64,000 nucleotides of DNA from an uncultured Clostridia bacterium (GTDB lineage Bacteria; Bacillota; Clostridia; Oscillospirales; Ruminococcaceae), in assembly GCA_944382875.1 (NCBI GenBank), contig CALWNQ010000009.1, positions 1 through 64,000 on the forward strand, given 5' to 3'. Below the pieces are notes generated by a model. That model saw only the letters and a list, made by a program, of their open reading frames with translations, was not told the DNA's origin and did not search any database. Below are positions 26,337 through 35,783 of the stretch, piece by piece. The position numbers and the translations under genes were made by a program. Position 1 is the stretch's first letter, and each line of letters starts with the position of its first letter.

Positions 26337-28850
26337 ATGAAAAATTTACGAAAACGCATATTGGCAGCTACTGCTGTTCTTGCAGTTGCCGCTTCTACCG
26401 TTATCCCGGCTTGGACAGCCTTAGCCGCAGGAAGCGATACTGTTGCTTCTCGCTATTTTGACGATGATATTTATGATATCCTGTTGGATGAAACCGATGT
26501 AAACGGAGACGGCGAATTAAGCGAATACGAACTTTCCCTTGTCACCGACTTGGATCTGAGCGGGCTCGGGCTGACCAGTTTAAAAGGGTTGAATAAATTA
26601 CCCAATCTTTCTTGGCTCGATGCTTCGAATAATAATCTCAGCTCCGTCTCTTCTTTAGGTGAATGTGAATATCTCATGTGGCTGGATCTATCGGACAATC
26701 GGATCTCTACGATTTCTTCACTGAGTAAATTGTCACGCCTGGAAGAGTTGGATCTGTCCAACAATTCAGTATCCAGTGTATCCGCATTAGATAATCTTAT
26801 TTTCCTAACATCATTGAATCTTTCCGGAAATAAGCTTTCTTCAACCTCTTCACTGGAAGATTTCCCGGCACTGGAAACGCTGGTTCTCGATCACAACAAT
26901 ATTCGGGAAATGTCCACTCTGCCAGAAACGCTCACCTACTTGAGTGCCAAAGATAACAGAATCACTGATTTCCGTCTTGCTTCTTTCCTGCCAAATCTCG
27001 CCTATCTGGATCTTTCGGACAACCAGATTTCCGAACTGCCTAAAATGCAGTATCTGGAAAATCTAGAATTTTGTTATCTGGAAAACAATGAAATTGAAAC
27101 CATTGCAGATGATGCAGAATGGAAGCAGAAAGACTGTGTCTTTGATCTGTCTCGTAATTTACTGGATACATATTCAGCTGACTGCGTTTCGATGGTAACC
27201 GCTTTGTCGAAAAATGACAACACACTGACCATTGTTCCGCAGAATGTGTCCGGCTGGCAAAAAGATGCAACCGATACCTATTATTTCCTGAATGACAGCG
27301 GCCGCTATGCAACTGGAACACAAACAATTGACGGCAAATCCTATACCTTTGACAAATACGGTGTCTTAAACGGTAATGGTACTGCACCCGGTGAAATTTC
27401 GGACGGATGGGTAACAAAAAACGGAAGCCGATATTATTATCTGAACGGCGAAGCTGTTACCGGATGGAAGTGGCTGGAAACCAACTGGTACTTATTTGGT
27501 TCTGACGGCAAAATGCTCACCGGCTGGCAAAAAGACGGCAGTACCTGGTATTATTTAAATACCACTTCCGGTAAAATGGCCACCGGATGGCTGAAACTTG
27601 GAAACACTTATTATTACACCAATTCTAGTGGGGCAATGCTTACCGGTACCCAAACCATCGATGGAAAACAGTATACTTTCAGCAGCAGCGGTGCTCTGAC
27701 AAGTGGTAATCCCCCTGCAAATGCCGGCGATGGAGATTCCACTCTGCCTGGAGAAGAATCCCAGCAGCCTTCTGATCCTACAAAGCCTACCGGCAGCGGC
27801 TGGATAACAGTTGATGGCAAAAAATATTATCAGGATGACAGCGGCGCATACAAAAAAGGATGGCTCCTGCTTGGCAGTTACTGGTATTATTTGGATCCCA
27901 ATTCCGGCGAAATGAAAACCGGCTGGCAATATGTAAGCAATAAATGGTACTATCTGGATCCTTCCTCCGGAGTTATGGCAACCGGCTGGAAACAAATCGA
28001 TCAGAACTGGTACTATCTGACCAACAGCGGCGATATGGTTACCGGTGACCAGACAATCGATGGAACTGTGTACCACTTTAACAGCAATGGAACACTAAAT
28101 GGCAATCCACCTTCTGACGCCGGTCAAAAGCCGGATGAAACCGTTCCCTCCGGCTTCCCGTCCGGAAACGGCTGGAAAACGGAAAACGGCGTTACCACCT
28201 ACACCGGCTCCGACGGCAAAAAAGCAACTGGATGGCTGAAATATGAAAATAACTGGTATTACCTGGATCCCTCGAACGGCGCTCTCCAAACCGGATGGAA
28301 ATATGTAGATAATAATTGGTACTATCTGGATCCTTCCACTGCTAAAATGGCCACCGGATGGAAATTAATCGATAAAACTTGGTACTACCTAAACGGATCG
28401 GGTAGCATGGCAACCGGATGGGTAAAAGACGGCGATCGCTGGTATATGCTCAACAGCAGTGGTGCAATGCTCTCAAACCAGTGGTATGACTATAAGGGTG
28501 ATTCCTATTATCTGCAAAATTCTGGCGCAGCTGCTGTGAGCTGGTGCGAAATCGACGGTAAGTGGTATTACTTTACAGCAGACGGCGCAATGTGCAAAAA
28601 CTATTGGATTGCCACCGCAACCGGAAATTCCTGGTGCCGTGTTGGCGCTGATGGCGTCATGCTCACCGGTTGGCAAACGATTGACGGAAAATCCTATTAT
28701 TTCCGCAAATCAGATGGTTACTGCCTGGTCAACGGTTGGTACACGATTGACGGAAAATCCTATTATTTCTATAAAAATGGACAGCTTGCAGTCAATACTA
28801 CCATCGGCTCTTATCAGGTTGGCGCTGACGGTGCCTGGATTCAAGGCTGA
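26337..28850 (+). CDS. Secreted leucine-rich-repeat protein with EF-hand loop and choline-binding-type wall repeats
   Basis: 837 aa. A signal peptide (1-31, basic start, cut near LAA-GS) precedes a canonical calcium loop (54-65, DVNGDGELSEYE) and then eight to nine internalin-like leucine-rich repeats of about 21-22 residues (about 68-270; for example LDLSDNRIS, LDLSNNSVS, LNLSGNKLS). From about 300 to the end run roughly twenty CW_binding_1-type repeats (consensus T-G-W-x-x-x-x-x-x-W-Y-Y-L), broken by Gly/Pro-rich linkers near 348, 460 and 590. There is no LPXTG, so wall attachment must come from the repeats, which in pneumococcal and clostridial proteins bind choline on teichoic acid. The likely role is adhesion or protein binding at the cell surface. 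Repeats near the end share about 27 identical nucleotides (28678 and 28741 regions), suggesting recent duplication. Confidence 0.9.
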   Translation: MKNLRKRILAATAVLAVAASTVIPAWTALAAGSDTVASRYFDDDIYDILLDETDVNGDGELSEYELSLVTDLDLSGLGLTSLKGLNKLPNLSWLDASNNNLSSVSSLGECEYLMWLDLSDNRISTISSLSKLSRLEELDLSNNSVSSVSALDNLIFLTSLNLSGNKLSSTSSLEDFPALETLVLDHNNIREMSTLPETLTYLSAKDNRITDFRLASFLPNLAYLDLSDNQISELPKMQYLENLEFCYLENNEIETIADDAEWKQKDCVFDLSRNLLDTYSADCVSMVTALSKNDNTLTIVPQNVSGWQKDATDTYYFLNDSGRYATGTQTIDGKSYTFDKYGVLNGNGTAPGEISDGWVTKNGSRYYYLNGEAVTGWKWLETNWYLFGSDGKMLTGWQKDGSTWYYLNTTSGKMATGWLKLGNTYYYTNSSGAMLTGTQTIDGKQYTFSSSGALTSGNPPANAGDGDSTLPGEESQQPSDPTKPTGSGWITVDGKKYYQDDSGAYKKGWLLLGSYWYYLDPNSGEMKTGWQYVSNKWYYLDPSSGVMATGWKQIDQNWYYLTNSGDMVTGDQTIDGTVYHFNSNGTLNGNPPSDAGQKPDETVPSGFPSGNGWKTENGVTTYTGSDGKKATGWLKYENNWYYLDPSNGALQTGWKYVDNNWYYLDPSTAKMATGWKLIDKTWYYLNGSGSMATGWVKDGDRWYMLNSSGAMLSNQWYDYKGDSYYLQNSGAAAVSWCEIDGKWYYFTADGAMCKNYWIATATGNSWCRVGADGVMLTGWQTIDGKSYYFRKSDGYCLVNGWYTIDGKSYYFYKNGQLAVNTTIGSYQVGADGAWIQG

Positions 28851-28954
28851 TTTTGTCTAATCTGTAAATTATCCTGTAATCTCTTGTAGAGAATCCTCAA
28901 AAGCGATATAATAAGGAGAACGGCAATATAAGCCGACAGGAAAGGATGAATATC

Positions 28955-29248
28955 ATGCGTTCACTGAATGGAATTGACGAATTTAAGCGTGAGGCTGCAA
29001 ATGCAGTCTTTACCAAAGAACAAGCTATGCAGATTTCCCTGCGGCTCCTTAAAAAAGAGCTGGAAAATTCCGCGAATTCTCCCGAAGATACTGCTGTGCT
29101 GAAAAAAGCAATGGAATACTTTAGCTTTGAATATCTGGACGCTACAACAACTGAGACGGATAAAATGCTGGATGCATTTAATGTAGCTCGTCTTACGACG
29201 GAAGATATTGTTGAAGCCATTAAGGTTCTCTTATTTGACGCAAAATAA
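28955..29248 (+). CDS. Small conserved protein of unknown function
   Basis: 97 aa. The ATG at 28955 is 9 nt from GGAAAGG, which touches the ATG at 28946. A weak promoter (TTGTAG-17-TATAAT, -10 at 28907) precedes it and a terminator follows directly. The protein is soluble, helix-rich and acidic, with no motif I recognise. Confidence 0.65.
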   Translation: MRSLNGIDEFKREAANAVFTKEQAMQISLRLLKKELENSANSPEDTAVLKKAMEYFSFEYLDATTTETDKMLDAFNVARLTTEDIVEAIKVLLFDAK

Positions 29249-29281
29249 AAGAAAGCCTCCGGTTCGCCGGAGGCTTTCTTT
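29248..29281. terminator. Bidirectional terminator
   Basis: A 15-bp perfect stem (GAAAGCCTCCGG/CCGGAGGCTTTC core) with loop TTCG separates convergent genes. Confidence 0.9.
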
Positions 29282-29284
29282 TGT

Positions 29285-30640
29285 TTAGTTGGATTTTGTT
29301 TTTTCTACGTTCTGAAGATGTTCCGCATAGGTTTCCGCAAAATAGAAGGTCCCGTTTTTATCCGTGCAGAAATAATAAGCATTACAGTTTTCATCGGGAT
29401 TCAATGCAGCTAAAATCGCATCCATACCTGGACTGCATATGGGGCCAGCTGGAAGCCCACTCGTTTGATAGGTATCATAGGAAGCCGCAGAAACCGCGCT
29501 GTTTCCATATGCTTTGTTTGCTTCGATCCAATCCGCATAATCACTGGTCGGATTCGACTGGAGCTTGGGATATGTTCCTTTGGCTTCCAGTCTGTTCCAG
29601 AATACAGCAGATACTTTGGCCATATCTTCTGGTTTCGCCGCTTCTTTCTGAATCATCGAAGCGAGTGTTATTGTTTCCAAAAGCGAAAGGCCCTTTTTCT
29701 CCATCTGAGTTTTTAAATCCGCGGAAATCTTATTATCAAAATTGATAAGCAGTTTGCGGATGATGTTTTCCGGATTATCGTATCGGTAAAATTCATAAGT
29801 ATCTGGATAGAGACAGCCCTCATACCACAAGAAAAGGTTGCTGTTCCCCTTCATTTCGTCAAAAGTAGCAGATGTAGTCTGATACTGATTTAACGCTTTC
29901 AGGAAATCCTCCTGACGGCAAACGCCGTTCGCCTGAAGAATTGCCCCAATCTGAGAAGCGTTTTTCCCTTCCGGAATGGTTACGGTCACGGTTGAACCAT
30001 CTTTTACCGGATCAACCATCTGTGCGGATGCTCCGGAAGAAGTGTAAGCTGCATCAGCATAGCCTGAAACATTGGATGCGACAAGCCCGCCGTTTTCATC
30101 AAACTGGTAATTCACCCCATCGATCTGGACGATGCCAGTCTGCATAACACCAGAAGCATTGCAGAAATACCGTACACCATTCACGGTCAACCAACCGGTC
30201 TGCATCACACCGCTGCCGCTGCAATAATACCAGCAGTCGCCGTCTTTTACCCAGCCGGATTTCATCGCGCCACTTTGATCGCAATAATACCAACAACCGC
30301 CATCACGAATCCAACCGGTCTGCATTGCGCCACTCTGGTTGCAATAATACCACTGTTTTCCATCGTAGAACCACCCGGTTTTCATCGCGCCGCTCTGGTC
30401 GCAGTAATACCAGCAGTTATTATCACAGATCCAGCCAGTCTGCATATTGCCGTTTTCATCAAACCGGTACCAGCAGCCGTCCACTTTCTGCCAGCAATTT
30501 TTTAAACATTCACCACTTTGCTGATTTTGATACTGCCAATGATGCCCACCGTGATGCCAGCCCGCTGCAACTGGTAAGGCCAGCGATACCGCCATTGCCG
30601 CGGCAGCAACAACTGCACACAAAATCCGCAGCTTTTTCAT
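29285..30640 (-). CDS. Secreted MltG-type transglycosylase with choline-binding-type repeats
   Basis: 451 aa from an ATG with AGGAGG 7 nt upstream. A signal peptide (1-27, AAAAMAVSLALPVAAG) replaces the usual MltG anchor. Seven or so CW_binding_1-type repeats (about 45-190; units such as MKTGWFYDGKQWYYC, rich in Cys) are followed by a YceG/MltG domain (about 210-451) with catalytic Glu in TLASMIQKEA, then VFWNRLEAKGTYPKLQSNPT and TYQTSGLPAGPI. The catalytic half is clearly related to mltG at 18792. The enzyme should act outside the cell, held on the wall by its repeats instead of a membrane helix. It is coupled by an ATGA overlap to a small upstream gene. Confidence 0.88.
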   Translation of the reverse strand: MKKLRILCAVVAAAAMAVSLALPVAAGWHHGGHHWQYQNQQSGECLKNCWQKVDGCWYRFDENGNMQTGWICDNNCWYYCDQSGAMKTGWFYDGKQWYYCNQSGAMQTGWIRDGGCWYYCDQSGAMKSGWVKDGDCWYYCSGSGVMQTGWLTVNGVRYFCNASGVMQTGIVQIDGVNYQFDENGGLVASNVSGYADAAYTSSGASAQMVDPVKDGSTVTVTIPEGKNASQIGAILQANGVCRQEDFLKALNQYQTTSATFDEMKGNSNLFLWYEGCLYPDTYEFYRYDNPENIIRKLLINFDNKISADLKTQMEKKGLSLLETITLASMIQKEAAKPEDMAKVSAVFWNRLEAKGTYPKLQSNPTSDYADWIEANKAYGNSAVSAASYDTYQTSGLPAGPICSPGMDAILAALNPDENCNAYYFCTDKNGTFYFAETYAEHLQNVEKTKSN

Positions 30641-30882
30641 ACCTGTTCCTCCTTTTGAACCTGTTCCAACCAGGATACCGCAGCCCCAAGACCATCTGCA
30701 TCCAATGGAAACTCCTTTTTCAAAATTTTTTTCTCTTCCGTCCGATCCATACAATCTGGTCCGAACCATGCTGCTGCACGCAGCAATTCCCCATCCGGAT
30801 CCAAACGATAACGAAATAATCCGCTGCTGCCGCTGAATGAGTTTTTGGAACGGAAATAGTGCAAATTGGGTATTTCTTTCAA
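30637..30882 (-). CDS. Small conserved protein upstream of the secreted MltG
   Basis: 81 aa from a TTG start with GAAGG 7 nt upstream; the nearby ATG is in another frame and stops after three codons. The sequence FRSKNSFSGSSGLFRYRL then AAAWFGPDC and a C-terminal DADGLGAAVSWLEQ is a pattern I associate with small conserved hypotheticals of Clostridia. There is no signal peptide or membrane helix. Its stop overlaps the next start (ATGA), so the two proteins are co-translated. Confidence 0.75.
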   Translation of the reverse strand: MKEIPNLHYFRSKNSFSGSSGLFRYRLDPDGELLRAAAWFGPDCMDRTEEKKILKKEFPLDADGLGAAVSWLEQVQKEEQV

Positions 30883-30920
30883 ATAGTCATCCTTCTCTCT
30901 GCCGCTTTGCGGTTTCTTTT

Positions 30921-30948
30921 ATTATAGCACAACCGCATGATTTTGCAA
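30921..30948 (-). promoter_or_regulatory. Promoter of the small gene and secreted MltG
   Basis: On the minus strand TTGCAA (30943-30948) and TATAAT (30921-30926) are separated by 16 nt. Confidence 0.65.
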
Positions 30949-30965
30949 TAAATAGAGAAGAATGT

Positions 30966-31991
30966 TTACATTTCCGGCGAAACCAGATACTTTCCTTTTG
31001 CCCGCAGTGCCGGTTCCCGCAAAATATCCGGCAGTTCCCGAAGTGAAATCGTCCGGCAGACCATGCTGCTCACATCCAGCCGCCCAGAATCGATCAAATC
31101 CAGCGCACGCCGCTGTGTACAGGGATTGATATAGGAAGCTTTCAGTGTGATTTCCTTCTGGAAAATTTCAAACGGCTTGAGCGGGATGGTATCGTCCGGC
31201 TTGGTAAGCCCGAACATCATCACAGTCGCGCCGTATCCGGCAAGTTGGATTGCCTGCGCCATTGTAGAGGGCAGTCCAACACACTCGATCACAGTATCCA
31301 GATGATCCATGCCAGCTTTTTGCAAAGCAGCGCCCGCATCCTCCTCAAGCGGATTGATACAGATGTCTGCGCCAAGCTTTTGAGCAGCTTTCCGCTTTCC
31401 TTCTACCGGTTCCAGAAGAGCAACCCTGGCAGCACCGCTCAACCGGGCAAGCTGCAACATAATCAGCCCGATCATCCCGCCCCCGATCACCGCAACATGA
31501 TGACCAGGCTTAATTCCGCACAGATCCATTCCATGCAGACAGCAAGCAACCGGCTCGGTCATGGCACCTTGCTCAAAAGTAGTATTATCCCCGAGAAGAT
31601 AAACCTGCCGCTCCCGCACTGCGCAAAATTCCGCAAATCCGCCATTTACAGTAGTACCATAACCAATCATATGCTCACAGAAATGAACCATTCCGTCCCG
31701 ACAAGGCCGGCAGTTTCCACAGTAGCAGTTGGGGTCGACGCAAACACGGTCACCCGGTTTGCACCGAGTAACTGCTTCTCCGACTGCTTCCACAACACCT
31801 GAAAATTCATGCCCTAAAATCGTGGGCGGTGTTACAGCGGCTGCCCCTTTGTCCCCTTCGAAAATATGGACATCCGTACCGCAAATCCCGCAGGCTTTTA
31901 CCCGGATCAAAACCTCGTCCTGCCGGAGAACCGGCACAGGCTGCTCCTCAATCCGAATATCATGTTTCCCATAAAATACCGCACTTTTCAT
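30966..31991 (-). CDS. Zinc-dependent medium-chain alcohol/sorbitol dehydrogenase
   Basis: 341 aa. The catalytic zinc site is shown by CGICGTDVH (about 36) and GHEFSGVV (about 63), and the structural zinc loop by four Cys in C-Y-C-G-N-C-R-P-C-R-D (about 92-102) and a later FCEH. The nucleotide fold has VAVIGGGMIGL (about 168), with Glu in LLEPVEGKR pointing to NAD(H). The order matches sorbitol, threonine and butanediol dehydrogenase-type MDRs. The substrate cannot be fixed from sequence. It is a single gene. Confidence 0.9.
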   Translation of the reverse strand: MKSAVFYGKHDIRIEEQPVPVLRQDEVLIRVKACGICGTDVHIFEGDKGAAAVTPPTILGHEFSGVVEAVGEAVTRCKPGDRVCVDPNCYCGNCRPCRDGMVHFCEHMIGYGTTVNGGFAEFCAVRERQVYLLGDNTTFEQGAMTEPVACCLHGMDLCGIKPGHHVAVIGGGMIGLIMLQLARLSGAARVALLEPVEGKRKAAQKLGADICINPLEEDAGAALQKAGMDHLDTVIECVGLPSTMAQAIQLAGYGATVMMFGLTKPDDTIPLKPFEIFQKEITLKASYINPCTQRRALDLIDSGRLDVSSMVCRTISLRELPDILREPALRAKGKYLVSPEM

Positions 31992-32085
31992 TTTGCTTCC
32001 CCCTTTATCATTCTATCATCAGTGTACCGAATCTTTTGCAAGCCTGCAATGACCAATCTGCACAAATAATTACTTAAAAAATTAG

Positions 32086-32112
32086 AAAAAGCAGCAGGTT
32101 TCCCTGCCGCTT
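32086..32112 (-). terminator. Terminator of the thi operon
   Basis: A 10-bp stem (AAGCGGCAGG/CCTGCTGCTT with one G-T pair) and a 4-nt loop run into TTTTTC on the minus strand, directly after thiC. Confidence 0.85.
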
Positions 32113-32116
32113 CTTT

Positions 32117-33424
32117 TTAAAGAATGTCGATATGCTCCCCATTGAGCGCTTTGTTCATGCTCCGCACCGCACAGAATTTGCCGCACATCGAACAGGTGTC
32201 GTCGTGCTCCGGCGAACGGTCAGCCCGAATCGCCTTTGCGGTTTCCGGATCGAGCGCGCACTCCCACTGTTTTTCCCAATCGAGCGCGCGGCGGGCATCG
32301 CCCATCCGATCATCGATTTCCCGCGCACCGCGAATGCCTTTGGCAATATCCGCCGCGTGCGCCGCGATTTTGCTGGCAATAATCCCCTGTTTGACATCAT
32401 CGAGATTCGGCAGCGCCAGATGTTCCGCCGGTGTGACATAACAGAGGAACGCCGCCCCGTTCATCGCCGCCATTGCTCCACCGATGGCCGCGGTGATATG
32501 GTCGTAGCCGGGAGCAATATCGGTGACCAGCGGCCCCAGTACATAAAACGGTGCGCCCATGCAGATGGTCTGCTGCACCTTCATGTTGGCGGCAATCTGG
32601 TCCATCGGAACATGACCGGGGCCTTCCACCATCACCTGGACATCCTTTTCCCAGGCGCGTTTGGTGAGTTCTCCCAGCCGCACCAGTTCCTCAATCTGGC
32701 AGACATCGGTCGCATCGGCCAGGCAGCCGGGACGGCAAGCGTCGCCGAGCGAAATGGTCACATCATATTCGCGGCAGATGTCGAGAATCTCATCATAATA
32801 CTGATAGAACGGGTTTTCCTCCCCGGTCATGCACATCCAGGCAAACACCAGCGAGCCGCCACGAGACACAATGTTCATTTTCCGTTTGTGTTTGCGGATT
32901 TGGTCAATCGTTTTGCGGGTAATGCCGCAGTGCAGAGTGACAAAGTCCACCCCCTCTTCGGCGTGCAGACGGACAACATCTAGAAAATCCTTTGCTGTCA
33001 GAGTATCGAGGTCGCGCTGATAGTGAATAACGCTATCGTAAACCGGCACAGTTCCAATCATAACGGGACATTCGGAGGTCAGTTTGCGGCGAAAAGGACT
33101 GGTATTGCCATGGCTCGAAAGGTCCATAATCGCCTCTGCGCCCATATTGACGGCAGAGAGCACCTTCTGCATCTCTACATCGTAGTCCTTACAATCGCGG
33201 GATACACCTAAATTGACATTGATTTTGGTCCGCAGCATCGAACCGATTCCTTCCGGATTCAGACACTTGTGGTTTTTGTTGGCGGGGATCGCAACTTTTC
33301 CGCTCGCAACGAGCGGCATCAGCTCTTCCACCGTCATTTTTTCCTTTTCCGCAACGATTTTGATCTCCGGCGTCACAATCCCGCGGCGCGCAGCATCCAT
33401 TTGGGTAGCATAATTCCGTTCCAT
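32117..33424 (-). CDS. thiC: Phosphomethylpyrimidine synthase
   Basis: 435 aa, the short anaerobic form. This radical-SAM enzyme turns aminoimidazole ribotide into HMP-phosphate. Landmarks are [20 protein letters not shown]-like [13 protein letters not shown] (about 95), [11 protein letters not shown] (about 275), and the C-terminal Fe-S motif [13 protein letters not shown] (about 415). It is the last gene of the operon, 20 nt after thiD. Confidence 0.97.
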   Translation of the reverse strand: MERNYATQMDAARRGIVTPEIKIVAEKEKMTVEELMPLVASGKVAIPANKNHKCLNPEGIGSMLRTKINVNLGVSRDCKDYDVEMQKVLSAVNMGAEAIMDLSSHGNTSPFRRKLTSECPVMIGTVPVYDSVIHYQRDLDTLTAKDFLDVVRLHAEEGVDFVTLHCGITRKTIDQIRKHKRKMNIVSRGGSLVFAWMCMTGEENPFYQYYDEILDICREYDVTISLGDACRPGCLADATDVCQIEELVRLGELTKRAWEKDVQVMVEGPGHVPMDQIAANMKVQQTICMGAPFYVLGPLVTDIAPGYDHITAAIGGAMAAMNGAAFLCYVTPAEHLALPNLDDVKQGIIASKIAAHAADIAKGIRGAREIDDRMGDARRALDWEKQWECALDPETAKAIRADRSPEHDDTCSMCGKFCAVRSMNKALNGEHIDIL

Positions 33425-33444
33425 TTGATTCTCTCCTTTGATAT

Positions 33445-34251
33445 TCAGTCAGATTCCCCGCTGTAATCGCCGTTTACGGCAAATGCGTGGCAGAGCGGGC
33501 CGCTGCCTTTCCCAAGATCCAACATTGCGGCTAATGCGCCGCACAGAAAGCGTTTTGCTTCCCATACCGCCGTTTCAAGCGGCTTTCCCTTGGCTAAATT
33601 GGACGCGATTGCGCTTGACAGGGTGCATCCGGTGCCGTGCGTGTTGGGATTGTCGATCCGTTCCCCGCAAAACCAGTGCCCGCCCTCTTCCTGCCAAAGG
33701 AAATCGTTGGCACTGTTTACCTGATGACCGCCTTTGCACAGAACCGCACAGCCAAACTGCTCCCCAATCATCCGGGCAGCCTGTTCCATCTCCGCCGGTG
33801 TTTGGATGGAGATACCGGAAAGGACCTCCGCTTCGGGGATGTTGGGAGTCAGCACTGCCGCAAGCGGAAACAATTCCTCCCGAAGCGTTTCGACTGCTTC
33901 CTCACAAATCAGCCGCGCGCCGCTTGTTGCCACCATCACCGGGTCGACCACAATCTTCTCCGCTTTGTAAAACCGGAGTTTTTCCGCAATCACCCGGATG
34001 AGTTCCGCCGACGAAACCATCCCGATTTTGACGGCGTCCGGCGAAATGTCGGTAAAAACACTGTCGAGCTGCTCCGCTAAAAAAGCGGGCGGCACTTCCA
34101 AAATATCCTGGACGCCGGTTGTGTTCTGTGCAGTCAAAGCTGTGATAGCGCTCATGGCATAAACCCCATGGACGGTCATCGTCTTGATATCTGCCTGAAT
34201 ACCGGCGCCTCCGCTGGAATCGCTTCCAGCGATCGTCAATGCTGTAAACAT
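33445..34251 (-). CDS. thiD: Hydroxymethylpyrimidine/phosphomethylpyrimidine kinase
   Basis: 268 aa, a ribokinase-like enzyme that makes HMP-PP. It has the signature [18 protein letters not shown] at residues 8-25, KIGMVSS (about 95), [10 protein letters not shown] (about 120) and the C-terminal anion-hole motif [12 protein letters not shown] (about 208). It is cytosolic. It lies in the thi operon after an 84-nt gap from thiE that has a short GGGAGAAATCTCCC hairpin. Confidence 0.96.
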   Translation of the reverse strand: MFTALTIAGSDSSGGAGIQADIKTMTVHGVYAMSAITALTAQNTTGVQDILEVPPAFLAEQLDSVFTDISPDAVKIGMVSSAELIRVIAEKLRFYKAEKIVVDPVMVATSGARLICEEAVETLREELFPLAAVLTPNIPEAEVLSGISIQTPAEMEQAARMIGEQFGCAVLCKGGHQVNSANDFLWQEEGGHWFCGERIDNPNTHGTGCTLSSAIASNLAKGKPLETAVWEAKRFLCGALAAMLDLGKGSGPLCHAFAVNGDYSGESD

Positions 34252-34335
34252 AAAAATCTCCTTTCAGCATGGCGTTTTCTCGGGAGAAATCTCCCCGCGA
34301 CGAAAGGTGGTGCCCCCAATTCGCCGCGTTTTTCC

Positions 34336-34971
34336 TTATATGATTTTTTGCAAAATTTGCCGCAGTTCTTCGGCTGCCTGCTGCGGGTCTTCCCTGCTGA
34401 ACAGGGCACTCACAACCGCCGCTCCGGCAATTCCGCTGCCTGCAAGCGGGGGAAGGTTCCCGGCGTTCAGCCCGCCGATTGCAACAATCGGGATAGACAC
34501 AGATTCTGCGATTTCCCGCAGCATTTCCGATGTAATCCGGACGGCGTTCTGTTTGGTCGGAGAGGGATAGACCGCCCCGACGCCCAGATAATCCGCCCCG
34601 GCTGCTTCGGCGGCCTTTGCCTGTTCCACCGTTTTGGCGGTGGCGCCGATGATAAAGTCCTTCCCGCAGCGCCGGCGAATTTCGGCAGGCGGCAGATCTT
34701 CCAATCCAACATGGACACCGTCCGCCCCACAGGCAAGCGCAACCTCCACATTGTCGTTGATGAGAAACGGGATTCTGTATTTTTTGCAGATCGCCCCAAT
34801 CTCCCGCGCTTCCGCCAGAAAAGAGGCATTGTCCATCTCCTTTTCCCGGAGCTGAACCATTGTCACGCCGCCTGCAATCGCTTGTTCCACCGCCCAGCTG
34901 AGCGGTTTTCCATGCAAACCACCCCGATCGGTCACTGCGTACAAAAGCAGCTGAGATTTATCGAATTTCAA
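34336..34971 (-). CDS. thiE: Thiamine phosphate synthase
   Basis: 211 aa. It joins HMP-PP and thiazole phosphate. TIM-barrel motifs are TMVQLREKEMD (about 37), LINDNVEVALACGADGVHVG (about 70-90), IGATAKT (about 110), DYLGVGAVYPSPTK (about 130) and IVAIGGLNAGN (about 168). Its start overlaps the end of thiM by 14 nt. Confidence 0.96.
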   Translation of the reverse strand: MKFDKSQLLLYAVTDRGGLHGKPLSWAVEQAIAGGVTMVQLREKEMDNASFLAEAREIGAICKKYRIPFLINDNVEVALACGADGVHVGLEDLPPAEIRRRCGKDFIIGATAKTVEQAKAAEAAGADYLGVGAVYPSPTKQNAVRITSEMLREIAESVSIPIVAIGGLNAGNLPPLAGSGIAGAAVVSALFSREDPQQAAEELRQILQKII

Positions 34972-35773
34972 AATTTGCCCCCTTCTCCAGCATTTCGCCG
35001 GTCATGTTGTAAACCGCATCAATCAGATAGCCGCGGCAGGCGATGTTGCCATCCTCCGGTTTCATTCTTTTAGCCGCCAGTTCCCCGGCAAGCCCCATCG
35101 TGCAGACCGCTGCTGCCGCCGCTTGGAGGGGAGATTCCGGATTCGCTGCCAGGAACGCAGCTGTCAGCGCTGAAAGCTGACAGCCGGTACCGGTAATCCG
35201 GCTCATTTCCGGACGTCCATTCCGAATGACAAAACAGCGCTGCCCATCGGTTACCAAATCAACCGTTCCGGTAATCGCCAGTATGGTGCCAAGTTTCTTT
35301 GCCTGCTCCTTGGCAGACAAAATGGCGGCATCCAGCTTATCGGAAACATCCGCCGCAGCGGCGTCTACCCCCTGCGTATGGCCATTGCCAAATGCAATCG
35401 TCCGGATCTCCGAAATATTGCCGCGGATCGCCGCAAACCGAACCGACTCCAACAGAGAATGTGCCGTTTGGGTGCGCAGACGGCTGGAACCTGCTCCCAC
35501 CGGATCGAGAACTGCCGGAATCCCCAGCCGATTGGCGGTTTTCCCCGATTCCAGCATTCCCGGAACTTTGCGGCTGTCCAGTGTGCCAAGATTCAGGCAA
35601 AACCCCGCCGAAATCGCAGTGATCTCAGCTGTTTCGGCAGGATCATCCGCCATTGCCGGCCGCGCTCCACAGGCAAGCAGGAGGTTCGCAACATCGTTTG
35701 CCGTCACATAATTATTGATACAGTGGATGAGCGGCGCTTTCTGCCGCACCCGCACAAGACATTCTCCCAGCAT
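34958..35773 (-). CDS. thiM: Hydroxyethylthiazole kinase
   Basis: 271 aa. It phosphorylates 5-(2-hydroxyethyl)-4-methylthiazole so that salvaged thiazole can enter the pathway. The N-terminus has APLIHCINNYVTANDVAN; VLDPVGAGSSRLRT (about 120), TGTVDLVTDG (about 185) and ITGTGCQLSALTAAF (about 215) are family motifs. It is positioned between thiW and thiE with an AGGAG site before the start. Confidence 0.96.
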   Translation of the reverse strand: MLGECLVRVRQKAPLIHCINNYVTANDVANLLLACGARPAMADDPAETAEITAISAGFCLNLGTLDSRKVPGMLESGKTANRLGIPAVLDPVGAGSSRLRTQTAHSLLESVRFAAIRGNISEIRTIAFGNGHTQGVDAAAADVSDKLDAAILSAKEQAKKLGTILAITGTVDLVTDGQRCFVIRNGRPEMSRITGTGCQLSALTAAFLAANPESPLQAAAAAVCTMGLAGELAAKRMKPEDGNIACRGYLIDAVYNMTGEMLEKGANFEIR

Positions 35774-35783
35774 ACTTTTCTCC

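Noticed and set aside
27260-28850. Regularly spaced similar DNA segments that look array-like
   Set aside because: They are in-frame protein repeats of the wall-binding type with varying spacing, not CRISPR repeats.
30120-30500. Tandem similar segments of about 60 nt
   Set aside because: These encode the choline-binding-type repeats of the secreted MltG.
32132-32983. Open frame of 283 codons opposite thiC
   Set aside because: Antisense to a highly conserved gene and rich in His/Arg as expected for a shadow frame.
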